Source: Panax quinquefolius (taxonomy: Eukaryota; Streptophyta; Magnoliopsida; Apiales; Araliaceae). Taken from it: a stretch of DNA of 64,000 nucleotides. Location of the stretch: contig JAINUW010000757.1 in NCBI GenBank assembly GCA_020205615.1, forward strand, positions 1-64,000. Direction: 5' to 3'. The position numbers and the translations under genes are program-made. The notes below the pieces were generated by a model. The model ran no database searches and was not told the DNA's origin. It saw nothing but the letters and a program-made list of their open reading frames with translations. This document shows positions 35,399 to 46,598 of this stretch, piece after piece. The first letter of the stretch is position 1, and each line of letters opens with the position of its first letter.

Positions 35399-36760
35399 CT
35401 ATGTCACACAATTGATGTCATATTCTGAAAGAATCATCATCCATATAGTAGGTCTTCCTACTAATGATGGCATAGTCAATAAATATCTGATTGGATCAGT
35501 TCTTGTTGCAAGCTTTACTTCGTGTGCTAGAAAATAATGGCGCATTTTCTGCGCAATGAACACCAACGCTTGTAAATGCCTCTCCACCTATGAATACCTG
35601 GTTTTCGGTCCTCTGATATCCGGCTAATGTAATACACATGTTTCTCTTCTTCATCCACCTGCTGCATGATTAATCCACCTATAGACTTCTTGGTAGATGT
35701 GATGTACAACTGCAACAACATTCCTCTTTGTGGCACTACCATCGTTTGCGCTGAAGCCAAAATTCTTTTCACCTTCTCAAAGGCCTATTGTTGGTCTTGC
35801 CCCCAGTCCCATTCTGCCTTTTCTTTTAGCAATTTACTGAAAGGTTCTGTGACTTCTGCGAATACTAGCATGAATCTTCTAATGTAAGAAACTTTCCCTA
35901 GAAAGCTCTTCAACTGTTTTTGCATTTTTGGTGGGGGCATCTCTGTAATTACTTTACCTTGCTTGGGTCCACCTCTAAACATCTGTTGTGAACCAAGAAG
36001 CCCAAGAATTCTCCAGCCATCATTCCAAAGGCGCACTTCTTCAGATTTATCCTCAACTTGTACCTTCGGCATCACTCAAACACTTTCTTTAGGTCCTCAG
36101 TATGGGTTGTCGCCTGCTTGGATTTCACTACTATGTCATCCACGTAGTCCTCCACTATATCATGAATCATGTCATGAAATATAGTGTGAACTGCCCTTTG
36201 ATAAGTTGCCCCCGCATTCTTCAACTCGAATGGCATTACTACATAGTAGAAATTCCCAAACGAGGTACGAAAGGCCGTCAATTCCGTATCTTCTATGAAC
36301 ATATTTATCTGATTGTAACCCATAAACCCATCCATGAATGACATCATCTCATTATTAGTCGTTGCATCTACCTAAGTGTCTATGTTGCATAATGGGTACA
36401 TGTCCTTCAGGCATGCCTTGCTCAAGTTTATGAAATCTACACATATTCGTAACTGTCCATTTGATTTCTTTACCGGTACAATGCTGGATAGCCATATTGG
36501 ATGTTGGATTGGCTTGATGAACCCTACTTCTAGAAACTTCTTGATCTCTTCCTTTATTTGGGTTTCGACTTCGGGTGCATAGTTGCGAGGTGCTTAAGTC
36601 ATTGGCTTTATTCACGGGCTTATGTTTAGATTGTGCTCTATAAGATCCTTGTCGATTTTGGGCATCTCATCGTAATTCTAAGCAAAGAAATCCCTATACT
36701 CTCGCAATAATTGCACGAGCTCCTCCTTCTAGTTAGCATCTAGCTCTTTATTGACATAAG
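35399..36760 (-). pseudogene. Tat1 reverse transcriptase and linked RNase H
   Basis: The reading is spread over several frames. It includes SIVPVKKSNGQ and ICVDFINLSKAC at 36615-36355, SFMDGFMGYNQI at 36347, VVMPFELKNAGATYQRA, and EDYVDDIVVKSKQ with the YVDD site (about 36130). After a frameshift comes KCAFGMMAGEFLGF at about 36000, then the RT-linked RNase H (KHVYYISR near 35620; MRHYFLAHEVKLATRTDPI at 35550). Several stops and frameshifts occur. Confidence 0.87.
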
Positions 36761-37380
36761 TCGGTCTTGGCATTCCTCCATCTATTGCCAAATCATCTTC
36801 TTCTAATTCATTTTATTGAGGTTTTGGCATATCCTCAAAGCATTCTGGAGCTGGTTCTACCTTCTGCTGCACAACTTCTCCTTCTTCATTATTACTGAAG
36901 TGGGGGAGACCTCCTGAGCCGTTGGGTTCGCACACTTTCTTGGGCTCTTCCCCTTTTCACCGTCACAAGCGAAACACCACCTTTCCACTGGGTTTAACAA
37001 CCCTCTCGTATTTCGTCTTTTGGCCATCCTCTGACTGTGTTATTTGCTTGGCATTTATTATGTTTCTGGCATCTTCAGGGTCTGTTGGCCTTTTCTTTTC
37101 TCCATTTCCTTCCTTCTTCAGATCTACTACCACTGGCTTCTTATTTTTGGAACATTCTCATTGTTTCGAGGCCTTCTTCTTATCTTTTTCTGCAGGCACG
37201 AACTTATCTTCCTGCACTTCCTCCTAGCTTACTAGTCTTAGGGAATCAGGCCTTGCAATCTTGTTCTCTCCCTTTTCAGTGACATCATCGAAAAAAGTTG
37301 CTTCGGTGATGTGTGCCTCCTCTGGTCCAAAGGGATTCCGAGTTGCTAGTACCTTCACTTCTCTCCCTTTCCAGATAGCT
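36761..37380 (-). pseudogene. Tat1 protease-RT linker
   Basis: The minus strand gives charged frames between protease and reverse transcriptase without a clear domain. This matches the variable linker found at this place in Tat-lineage pol genes. Plus-strand frames here (for example 36922-37227) are shadows. Confidence 0.5.
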
Positions 37381-37388
37381 TTCAGGCA

Positions 37389-37830
37389 TTAATGAAAGAC
37401 TGAAGGTACCCCCTTATAGTCATTTTGCCAAGCCCTTCCTAGCAAGACATGATATGCTGCATCCACCTTGGCAACATGGAACATTACATGTCCTCGAATC
37501 TTCCCAACTTGAATATCCACCTTGATGTGTCCAAGGGTTCTTGTACTATAGTTGGCGAATCCTATAATGTTTGTTTGTTCCTTCACAGTTTTCTTCTCTA
37601 GCAAGCCTAATCATTTAAACCCGGTATAGGGAATAATATTGATAGACGCTCCATTGTCAATGAACGCCCTCCGTACTTCTATGCCATTGATTACTGCTGT
37701 CACATGCAGCGGCCTATTGTGCAAGTATCTTATCTCTCTATCAGCTTTAGAGAAAGATATCTTATTTTCTTCTTCCTCCATTGTCTTCATAAATCCTTTG
37801 CTCATGGCCATACAGGTCTCCTATGTCTTG
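37389..37830 (-). pseudogene. Tat1 aspartic protease
   Basis: The frame 37811-37611 contains HNRPLHVTAVINGIEV and the active-site block AFIDNGASINIIP (DNGA in place of the usual DSG/DNG). The frame 37604-37389 continues with HVLLGRAWQNDYKGVPS, the typical protease end (LGRxW). A stop lies between them at about 37610. Confidence 0.85.
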
Positions 37831-38167
37831 ACAGCCTTAATGATTTCCTTGGTTGCTTTTATCCTTGCTTCCTTGGTCAATCCTATCTGATCAAAAAAGT
37901 TTCTGAACTTGGCTCCATTCATTAACGCCGTCACCTGTAGGCTTGGATCACACTCCTCCCTTTCTTTCCTTTTATGGTTTGGCAGTGGCTTATCATGGAC
38001 GCTGCTTTCCTTTCCCAGTTCAATTTCCCCATTTGCCAGCTTCTTATGGTATATCCTCTACAAGCTGTAACAGTCCATAGTGGAGTGTCTAGTGTATTGG
38101 TGGTATACACAAAAGTCCGGTCTTCTTTTCATCTCTTCCGTCACTACAAATCTAGGCCTTGGAGGTT

Positions 38168-39272
38168 TCACTGCCCCATGTTCAACCCATTGTTTGTACA
38201 GACCCCTGAATGTCTTCTCTCTGTATGTAATAGCCTTCGGGACTGACTTTCTTGCATATTTGTCCCCAGGCCTTCTCTGCTTCCTTCAAAATTTTTCTCA
38301 TGATTCTCCCTCTTTCCCCCTTGTGGTTTTGAGTGAGAGTCAGCCAAAGCCACGGTTGCTATCCTTTTGCCCTTCCATGTAACCGTCGCATGGCTGGTGG
38401 GAAATGTCATGATTCCTCTCAAGTCTTGTACAAAAGATGAGAGGGTCGCAAATGAATCACAAGCCTTGGTAATGACGTGGGGCTTAAAGGCGTCTAAAAC
38501 ACCATTGTTGCATATACTAACTAAGTTCTTTCCTTTAATTGGCTCTGTACATTTTTGTACTTCGGCTCTGAACCTGTCCACGTAATTTGATAGCTCCTCA
38601 TTCAGCTTCTACTTAAATCACATGAGTTCTACAATGGTTACCTGTTTCTACACATAGATTTTTTTTTAAAATTTGCAATTTTAGATCATCCCAATCATGG
38701 ACTGATTCCTTCTCCAAATTATAGTAGTAACTAAAGGCACTATCTATTATATAAAATCTTGTTGAATTCCCTCATCAACAAGTTGTGGTTGTTCATATCC
38801 TAGCCACGGAGACATCGACTCTATAAACCTGGCAATATGTTCCTTGACATTTCTTTTCTCCCCGTTGTATTTTGGAAATTGCGGGGGATGCTTGATATAA
38901 CCTACCGGGTAAGGTTGTCTCCAAATATGTGCTGGGTAAGGTGGAGTAAAGTCTAACTCAAAAGGTCGGGATGTCTGCCTGCGAAGTTGATTGATCACAT
39001 CGATCATATCATCCTTCGTCACGTACTAGCTCGTGGCATGAACTCTCTGGGGAGTTATGATGTACTGCTATATTGGCGGTGTGTATGGTAAAGAAATTGG
39101 TTGATGCACACTTGCATCGTGCATATCTGGCGTTGGTGGCAGTTGTTGGCTCACTCACTGGACATAGCTTTGGATGGTTGGCACTACACTTGTGAAAATG
39201 CAGGGGGAGCAGTCGGGATGATGTTTGTCTAAGGTCTGCTTGCTTCCAGTCAGAGTTGTGGCGTGCCACCAT
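38168..39272 (-). pseudogene. Tat1 gag
   Basis: The frame 39022-38747 has the gypsy gag start phrase HPPQFPKYNGEKRNVKEHIARF. The frame 38581-38168 holds a later gag part (YVDRFRAEVQKCTEPI, FATLSSFVQDLR). They are separated by a break at about 38590-38745. A 39272-39009 frame upstream may be the leader or N-terminus. No intact zinc knuckle was seen. Confidence 0.8.
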
Positions 39273-39828
39273 TGTTATGGGGTTCCAAGTTGATGATTGG
39301 AACCTACTGATTCTCCGTCAATGGAGGTAAAATATGATTCTCTATGTTATTGTTGTTGATGTTGTCCTCCACTATTGCTCGTTCCTCCTGCGAACTGCTT
39401 GGAAACATGGCCTTAAAAGTTGGGATCTGCATTAATTGCTGGCACAAATTCCCTATTTCCTCTTGCTTCCTCTACATCTCCAGCATCATAGCCATCATCA
39501 TCCTTTATCCTTCCCGTGCTTCCTTCAACGCCTTGAACATCTCCAGTTGCACATCATTTTCCTGCTCTCCGTTTACATCCTCGCCTTGCCTTCCTACGCC
39601 TATTTTTCTGGAATTTATTTGTTTTTGATTGGCCATATATGGTGATGTTGAAATTCCTTCCAAAGTGTTTTCAATAATTGGTTGGTCAAGATCCAGATTT
39701 GCGCCTTGGAAAGCTTAATTTGTTTTCCTTGGAACTGGATCTGGTGAGGTAATGCTATTTGTTGGTGAATCTCTTCCTATAGTTCTCCCAGTTTGAGTTG
39801 TGGGCATACCCTTCACGAATTCTACACC

Positions 39829-39846
39829 TCCCCAGCAGGGTCGCCA
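39829..39846 (-). other. Primer-binding site of Tat1
   Basis: On the minus strand TGGCGACCCTGCTGGGGA lies six bases inside the 5' LTR. TGGCGAC at this place is complementary to a tRNA ending GTCGCCA, the Arg-tRNA-type primer used by many Tat/Ogre elements. Confidence 0.8.
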
Positions 39847-39852
39847 AAGAAA

Positions 39853-40563
39853 TGTGGGCAAGGAAATCGTGTCTTCATAGTTAGGGTTTCGTGTTGGCTA
39901 AGGAGGAGAGAAATCCACAAAGAGTACAGAATTGATTGATTGATTGAAGAGGGGAGAAAAATAGGTGGGTGATTTTTTCAATGACACGTGGAAAAACTCT
40001 TAATATCAGGAAACCTTGTTTGGGTAGCAGGGATTCTGGGAGCCTTCTTGAGTGTTTCGGGTTGAGAGAGAATGTCCAAGAACTCTTAGAATCTGAAAAC
40101 CTGGTTAGGGTAGCAGAGATTCCAAGAGATTCAAGCTTCCAAGTCCAGCAAGAGGTCTCAGCTCCAAAGTCTAAAGTCCCAAAAAGAGCCCCCTCTTTCC
40201 TAGAATGGAAGGGGTATTTATAGAGTTTCCTGGAACTCAAGTAGTCACATGTCAGGTACATGTCTTTAGGGAAATTCCAGAAATACCCTTTAGTCATTAG
40301 AATAATGCTCATATCGTCATGTCCTTCTAGCCACCAATCCAATCCCTCAATCAATTTCCAAAAATAAGTCGCATCCATGAGTCTTCTGCCTCAGGACATG
40401 TGGAGGCTTCTCTCGGGTCTAGTACATTTATTTTTGGCTTTTCCATCTTCATTCGATTAGTCCATACGAATCCTAATTTGCACATTTAATGAGGTCGTGG
40501 AACACTAATTGTGCATTTTATTCAATTAGGTCATGTGAACCCTAATTTTCACTTGGGCTCACA
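39853..40563 (-). repeat. 5' LTR of Tat1
   Basis: It is 711 bases, bounded by TGTGGGCA and GGCTCACA on the plus strand. It is homologous to 5506-6227. A TATTTATAG at about 40213 gives CTATAAATA on the minus strand, the likely LTR promoter. The frames 39881-40378 (minus) and 39969-40223 (plus) lie within the LTR and are not genes. Confidence 0.9.
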
Positions 40564-40737
40564 ATAATTAAATAATTAATTTAATTAAATTGAAGAGTCC
40601 ATTTTATGATTTAGATTTAAAATCATCTCTCTCTCCTGTCAGCATGATGTCATATTCCAACACATTTTAAATTTGGACCATGAAATGGAGAGTCTCCATT
40701 TATTTGAAATGGAGAGGATTCTTGTTCGGAGGAATTT
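40564..40737. other. Short host or older-repeat segment
   Basis: About 170 bases between the Tat1 LTR and the next LTR fragment. It contains GGAGAGTCTCCATTTATTTGAAATGGAGAGGATTC, which has internal inverted words. I cannot assign it. Confidence 0.3.
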
Positions 40738-41046
40738 TGTAACGCCCCAAAAATTAGGACCAACTTAATCTCAACCTTGTGCGTTAATACTATCTTGTTC
40801 TAGCTTTAATTTAATTTCATTATATATATCATGTAATCATGCATTTTCCGTAACCAAATCACATACCTAAAGCCATTTCACAGTCAATTGAACCACCTTT
40901 ACTAATTTGTATAATAAACCAACTGTTTTGCAAAATTTCGTATAACTAACTAATTCAATTTATCATATGAACTAATAAAGCTTATAATTATTTTACCTTT
41001 CTTATATGCTTGATTTGCTAATACTCTACTACAATTCCATACTATT
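40738..41046 (+). repeat. Truncated LTR (TGTAACGCCCC family)
   Basis: It begins TGTAACGCCCCAAAAATTAGG, the start of a gypsy-type LTR of the same general class as LTRs A, C, D and E. It is cut after 309 bases by Tat2. The other part is not found in the window. Confidence 0.6.
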
Positions 41047-41673
41047 TGTTGACGCCAAGTTTCGTCTGTGCTTCCAATCACAGAATCCACGCGCTGAAAC
41101 CTACACAATAACAGATCACACAGAAGATTGACGGCTTGTGCCGCCGGGGGATAGCTCCAGTGTGAGAATAAGTATAGGCCGTTCACAAGGTTTAACAATG
41201 GAGGCTTAAGTGTTTAGTGCTCAAAGATGTATTACCTCTTGATAGTAACCCTAGCCCTGTATTTATAATACTCTCACCACCTTTAGAATCCTTCTCCCAG
41301 TCGAATTAGGACTCCTAAATATGGTAGTTACCATATTATGGGTTCAACACAATCTCCTTAGAAGGTGCAAGTGGAATTCGATCCAAACACTACCTTTGGA
41401 GTTACCATATTCAAATAGGGTTGGGAACCCAGGCGCTGTACGTAGGATGGCCCACTACACATGCCCAACTATCCGAACCCACCATCGGACCAAAGAGCTC
41501 GAAGGTCCGACCCCGAACAACATACACCACAGTAAGGTTCCGGCCCAAAGGACTCGGATACTGAACCCGAACACCTCCATCATGATCTGAGACCTTTGGC
41601 CCATCGGGCTTAACAACCCCTTCTAACGTTAAGTCTTAAGCCCACCTCGGTGTCGGTAAAATGCTCCCGAACA
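41047..41673 (-). repeat. 3' LTR of Tat2
   Basis: It is 627 bases. On the minus strand it starts TGTTCGGGAGCATTTTACCG and ends GGCGTCAACA. It contains TATTTATAATACTC (about 41258), giving a TATA element on the minus strand. The directly adjacent PPT confirms the boundary. Confidence 0.82.
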
Positions 41674-41688
41674 TTGCCCCCCAGTCTC
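41674..41688 (-). other. Polypurine tract of Tat2
   Basis: On the minus strand AGACTGGGGGGCAA directly precedes the LTR start TGTTCGGG. Confidence 0.82.
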
Positions 41689-42029
41689 TTATTATAATTT
41701 ATTTATAATTGGAGACTTGAAAGGTCATGGATTTGAAGAGTCACGTCAGCTAATGATGAATTGCCTTGGGAACCCAAACAAATTTTCCTCGCTCTTCCAA
41801 CCCTACACGCTTCCCCAATGCCAGGCCCCACTTGCCATAAACAGCCGCCATGGGGTTTCGAGCCATTATACTTATAAAATCCCCAATCCCACCATTGCTG
41901 TCACTTTTTTCTTCAGTCCCTCATTTCAAAATCTTTTTTCAAACTCTCCGACGAAGGCGATTTCCGGCGAACATCTCCTTTTACCAGAATCCTTTGATTT
42001 CAAGCTCATTTCTGTTATTTTCTGCTCTA

Positions 42030-44267
42030 ATGATTGACTCTGTTCCAGAATAAACTTCCATCAGCAATGACACCTCTATTCCACCTTCCATTGGTACGCC
42101 GAATCTACTGCCGGTCGATTTGCCGGCACCTCCGCCGGATTCCACCACTCCACCTCTTCCTCTTACTCTGATCAGCATCGAAGCTAAGATCTGAAATGCC
42201 TATCATTCTGAAACGGAGTGTTCTCACATCAACACCCCATCCACTGCCACCTCCTCTCAACTCTCTGATATCCGTACTCTGTTCAATATCCCAAAAGAAT
42301 ATAAGCTTCGGGTGCCTCGTCCCGAAGAGAAAGTGTTCTGGCGACCCGATGGCGAGTGGGTTGCCGTTCCCCTATATGTTTTGAAATATGGGGTTCGATT
42401 CCCCCTTTATGATTTTATTTCGTCCTTTCTTTGCTTTGTGGGGATCGAGCTCGGCCAGCTGGTGCCGAACTCATACATCCACTTGATATCGTTCATTGTT
42501 GTGTGCCAGGAGATCGGGATCACCCCTGGCCTCGATTTCTTCTTCTCTTTATTCACCGTGGGGAGGTCAAAAGAGCCTGGCCTTCGACAGTTAAACAAAC
42601 ATGCCAATCGGACCGTTCCCATCAAGACCTCCTCGAGCAATAGGGGGTGGCATCCACAGTGGATTTACGTAAAGGGGACTGACCTCCAGCTTCTTCCTCA
42701 CTGGGAACATCCCAAAGATCCTATAGCCAAAGTGTCTAAGTTTCTGAAGGATCGGGCCAGTGCTTTCAAGGACTTCTATAAGAACTGGAGTAAGACCAAA
42801 TGGTCACTGTCGGTTTTGTCCGACGAAACTTGATTGTACACACACGGATGTAAGTATCTTTCTCCGAACCCCTGTATATTTCCTCTAACTGTCGAACCCC
42901 TGTATATGTCCCCTGACCTTTCTAACTCATTGTTGTTTGTGCAGTGACAATTTTCAAACCCGAAGGTGCTGATGAGTCTTTGGCTCCTTTTCTTGTTACG
43001 ATCGAGTCGACCCGTCTGCCCATCACTGATGAGGCGGCCGGGGAGGAAACCATTTTGATTACTGACCTATCCATGGGTTCTATATCTTGTTCCGCCGGTG
43101 GACTCTACGGCCGACACCTCCAGAACCGTGCTGAAGCTGAACCGATCGGAGAAGATGGCTTTGCTCAAACGGAGTAAAAAGAAATCTTCACTTAAGGTCT
43201 CTTCCAAACCATCTTCAACACCAGTTCTGAAGCCGTCGTCTTCGATGGTTCTGAAACCATCTCCCCCCACCGCTCCAGTTGTCATCCCCGCAGATTCGAA
43301 GGAGACCGAAGAGGTTCCTCTGGGTCATCGTGCAAAAAGGGCCCGAATAGATGGGGGTTCAGACATTCAAACTGTCAAATCCGATCCTCCCCCCCAATTC
43401 AACTCCCACCTCCCAGTCTGCTGCGAAAGCCGGTACATCACAAGGTTTTCTGATCACATTTTGGCCGAGGAACCCTTCTGAGGTATTTCCTTTCAATACG
43501 CTTGACCACTTCAAGTTAAGAGGAGACGACGAGCGATTCAAGGGATTTTCTTCTGAGGAACTCTTTGTGTCATATCTCAAGGCTCAATGTCAGGTAAACC
43601 AATGATCCTGATATATTTGTCCTTTTTAATTTTCTATGCTTCGTGACTTGTGTGTTTCTATTGATATGTATAGGCCAATGCTATCCTCACCCGAACCATC
43701 ATGCCCGTAGCTCGAGCCACTAAAACTGAGTCCCGGGTCGTGACCGACATGGAGCTACTTCGTGTTGAAGTTCATCGTCTTTGAGCGGACTTAGAGAAAG
43801 AGAAGGAGCTTTGCACCGATGCTAAACGTAAGAGTCTCGAGGTCGAACGTCGGACTAGTGAACTAGAGGAATGATATTCCCTAATTCAGCAGGAGTTCGT
43901 CGGCCTCGACGATCACGCCAAGAAGCTCGTCACGGATAAGGAGAATTTAGCTGAAGAGAACAAGGGCTTGCTGGAGAATATTCATGCCATTGAGGAAAAG
44001 TTCACTGGAATACACAGTCAACTGAGGACGCTGATCCAGGTGAACAATACCTTGAGGGACGAGCAGGCCATCATCAAACAGATGGCCATCAAGGATTATG
44101 AAGAATAGCCCGCCTTGGCCGATAAGATCATGTCCCAATTCGCCAAAGGTTTTGAGGCTTATCGGGAAAAGGCTCGGGCGAAACTGATTGCTGCCGGGCA
44201 AGATGTGGCGATCCTTGATTCTTCTGATGATGAGTCTGAAACCGATGATGATGATCCCCAGGAATAG
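42030..44267 (+). pseudogene. Tat2 antisense gene: gypsy-type putative transposase domain plus coiled coil
   Basis: The frame starts at ATG 42030 (MIDSVPE), with a TAA at 42051 and a TGA at 42192 in the same frame. A Pro/Ser-rich leader is followed by a domain at about 42260-42830 (FNIPKEYKLRVPRPEEK, YVLKYGVRFPLYDFISSFL, GIELGQLVPNSYIHLISFIV, CQEIGITPGLDFFFSLFTVG). This resembles the Pfam family called putative gypsy type transposon (PF04195). An intron (GTAAGT at about 42850 to GTGCAG at 42944) leads to a disordered part with KRSKKKSS and HRAKRARIDGG, a likely nuclear signal, interrupted by a frameshift. After another intron (to TATAG near 43673) a long coiled coil (43674-44150: KEKELCTDAKRKSLEVERR, NLAEENKGLLENIHAIEEK) and an acidic tail ending DDDDPQE follow. 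The stop is TAG at 44265. Three more in-frame stops in the coil show decay. The function is unknown. Confidence 0.72.
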
Positions 44268-44640
44268 CCTAAGTGTATGGTTTGTGAATTTTGCAATCTT
44301 CATTTCTTCTCGTTGTCTGTAATTTGACCGATCAGTGGTGTTGTGTGAAACTTTCTGATAGGTTTTTGTAAATGTCATTGAATATGAATGAAGTAGCAAA
44401 TTTTTCTAAGTATAATTTTGCAATCAGAAAATTTCTCTAAGTATTCTCGATCAGTTATACCCGCGACTTTTACCGATCAGATATGCCGTCTTCGACGCTC
44501 TGATCGGTTGGAGCCCGACGTGTGTCTGATCGGACACCGAAAGACATATGAATGAAGTTAATAATCTCCAAAGAAAACTTTTATTTATATCATTTAAAGT
44601 TGAAATGGTTACATGGATAAAGAAAAGAACGACATAACTT
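44268..44640. other. Tat2 spacer between convergent genes
   Basis: A non-coding gap holds the 3' ends of the antisense gene and of integrase, with CGATCAG words (about 44328, 44448, 44475 and 44497) recurring. No further gene is seen. Confidence 0.5.
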
Positions 44641-45790
44641 TTACTGGTAAAATTTTCTAAGCCTTCCAGCATGCCATGTGTTCTTTATTTTCGAACCATC
44701 CCTTGCTCGAAGCCGGTAAGTACCTAGCTTCGGCACTTCTACCACTTGGTATGGTCCCTCCCAGTTAGGCATTAGTTTTCCAGTGTTCTGGGGGGTTGAT
44801 GCCTCCGACTCCCGGAGGACCAAATCACCCACTTCAAACCTTCTTAGCTTCACCTTCTGGTTATTGTGTCGGGATGTTCTTTGCTGATAAATAGCCAACC
44901 TCAATATAGCAGAGTCCCAAACTTCATCCAACAGATCCAAATTTGTTTTCAAACCTTCATCATTATATAGTTCTTTGTATTGACTGACTCAAAGAGTGGG
45001 GGATCCGATCTCAACTGGTATGAGTGCATCGGTCCCGTATGCCAGTCGGAACGGAGAATCCCCAGTTGTTGTCTTCAGAGTAGTCTGATATGCCCACAAA
45101 ACACTAAGTAGTTCTTCGGGCCATCGATCCTTTAATTCATCCAACCTTCTTTTTATCCCGTTGAGTAGGGTTCGGTTGGTCACTTCTACTTGACCATTCG
45201 ATTGAGGGTGAAGCGACTGAGGTCCTACGGTGCTAAATCCCCAACTCTTTCAGAAAGCCTTCGAACTTTGACCCCACAAACTGTCTATCATTATCGGAGA
45301 TCACTGCCATCGGAATACCAAAACGGTAAACGACTCCTTCTTTGAGAAATTTCAAGCATTCTTGTTCGGTGATCTTCTGTAGTGGTTTGGCTTCGACCCA
45401 TTTTGTCATGTAGTCGATAGCCACGATCACAAAACTAACTTGTCCCTTGGCCTTCGGCAGAGGCCCTAGGATGTCGATTCCCCATACAACGAAGGGAATC
45501 GGGGATAGGATCGAGTACAGCTCTTCGAGGGGTTGATGTGGGATAGTGCTGTTCAGCTGACATTTTGGACATCTTCTGACGAATTCCTTGGCCTCTGTGT
45601 AGATAGTCGGCCAGTAACACCCTTGCCTCAAAATCTTATGTGCCAGTGACTTGGGCTCGATGTGATCCCCACAAATCCCTTCATGTACTTCCTGGAGTGT
45701 ATAGTCTGCTTTCGAGGAGGTTAAGCATTTGAGTAGGGGGGAACTTAAAGCCCTTCGGTACAGATCCCCATCAATGAGGATGAAATTTGA
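44641..45790 (-). pseudogene. Tat2 integrase
   Basis: Within the frame 46090-45233 the zinc-binding module (HEGICGDHI...QGCYWP...RRCPKCQ) is intact. The core follows with the first Asp in VWGIDILGPLPKAKG and the second in AVISDNDRQFVG (usual SDNGxQF, Gly changed to Asp). At 45232 a TAG and a one-base shift interrupt it. The next frame resumes with HPQSNGQVEVTNRTLLNG, so the catalytic Glu is retained, and LSVLWAYQTTLKTTTGDSPF. The last frame (44952-44641) has the GPY/F module (NWEGPYQVVEV) and ends HAGRLRKFYQ. Confidence 0.88.
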
Positions 45791-46598
45791 GCTTCGGTGC
45801 TTGATTTGTCTTGTTAGAATACGATCTGAAGGGAGAGTCACATCTGCCAAGTAGGAGATATAAGGCGTGAGCCAGCAGTCAAGTCGGTCTAGAGCTAATA
45901 CATCGGTCTTCGGTACACTTGGCCATTCTAAAACCTCTAGATAGACCGATCCGTTGAAGGAGCTTTCTTCAGTGGTCACCAACCTGGCTAGGGCATCTGC
46001 TATGGTATTCTCTGACCGATAAACTCCCTGACAACTGTGCGATGTGAAGTATGTGAGCTTATATTTCACTACGGCCAGATATTTTGACATTTTTGCCCCC
46101 CGAGCTTATATTTCACTAGCTGCGAATCACTGTAGATGACCAACCTCTGTACTTCTAGGCTTCTGGCCAACCGTATTCCTGCCAGGATGGCCTCATATTC
46201 TATTTTGTTGTTTGTGGCCTTGAACTGAAACCGAATCGCCTATTGGACTTTGAAGCCTTTGGGACTTGTTAGAATGACTCCTGCTCCGCTAACATCTGAA
46301 GTCGATGACCCATCCACGTACAAAGTCCACGAGGTCTGTCTCTGTTCAGATTCGGTAACTGTATTCACATCTGGTTCTGTAAAAGAGCATCCCACTATGA
46401 AGTCTGCCAATGCCTGACCTTTGACTGCCGTCCGGGGATGGTACTCTATGGCAAACTGCGTTAATTCCATCGCCCATGCAGCTAACCAACTCGACACCTC
46501 TGGCTTATTCAAAATCTTCTTTAATGGTTGATCCGTGTACACCACTATTGGCCGTCCCTGGAAATAATGCCTGAGCTTTCTGTTGGCAATGATTAAGG
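45791..46598 (-). pseudogene. Tat2 RT-linked RNase H end and second RNase H
   Basis: The frame 46545-46240 begins VYTDQPLKKILNKPEVSS (end of the RT-linked RNase H) and continues into WTLYVDGSSTSDVSGAGVIL, the start of the second, Tat-type RNase H with its catalytic DG. A short interruption at about 46091-46239 includes a stop. Then YRSENTIADALARLVT in the 46090 frame closes the domain before integrase. Just upstream, LRHYFQGRP is readable up to the insertion site at 46598, and AYALIIANRKL spans the insertion junction when the inserted element is ignored. Confidence 0.85.

Larger units (their letters stand above)
5506..40563 (-). mobile_element. Tat1: Ty3/gypsy Tat-lineage LTR retrotransposon with antisense PMD gene, nested by many elements
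   Basis: Read on the minus strand the order is 5' LTR (40563-39853), PBS TGGCGACCCTGCTGGGGA, gag, protease, reverse transcriptase, RNase H, second RNase H, integrase, tandem repeats, an antisense gene with a plant mobile domain, PPT (CGCAGGGGGCAAA) and 3' LTR (6227-about 5506). The dual RNase H, the Arg-tRNA-like PBS and the extra antisense ORF fit the Tat lineage. Removing solo LTRs A and B and everything inside B leaves about 14 kb, a normal Tat size. All coding parts carry frameshifts and stops and the LTRs differ at many positions, so it is old and dead. A target-site duplication could not be read because the left LTR end is eroded. Confidence 0.85.

Noticed and set aside
39881..40378. 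165-codon minus-strand frame
   Set aside because: It lies entirely in the Tat1 5' LTR, and the matching part of the other LTR (5597-5812) is broken, so it is not a conserved gene.
42407..42640. 77-codon minus-strand frame opposite the Tat2 antisense gene
   Set aside because: It is a shadow frame of the transposase-like domain on the plus strand, which has the recognisable motifs.
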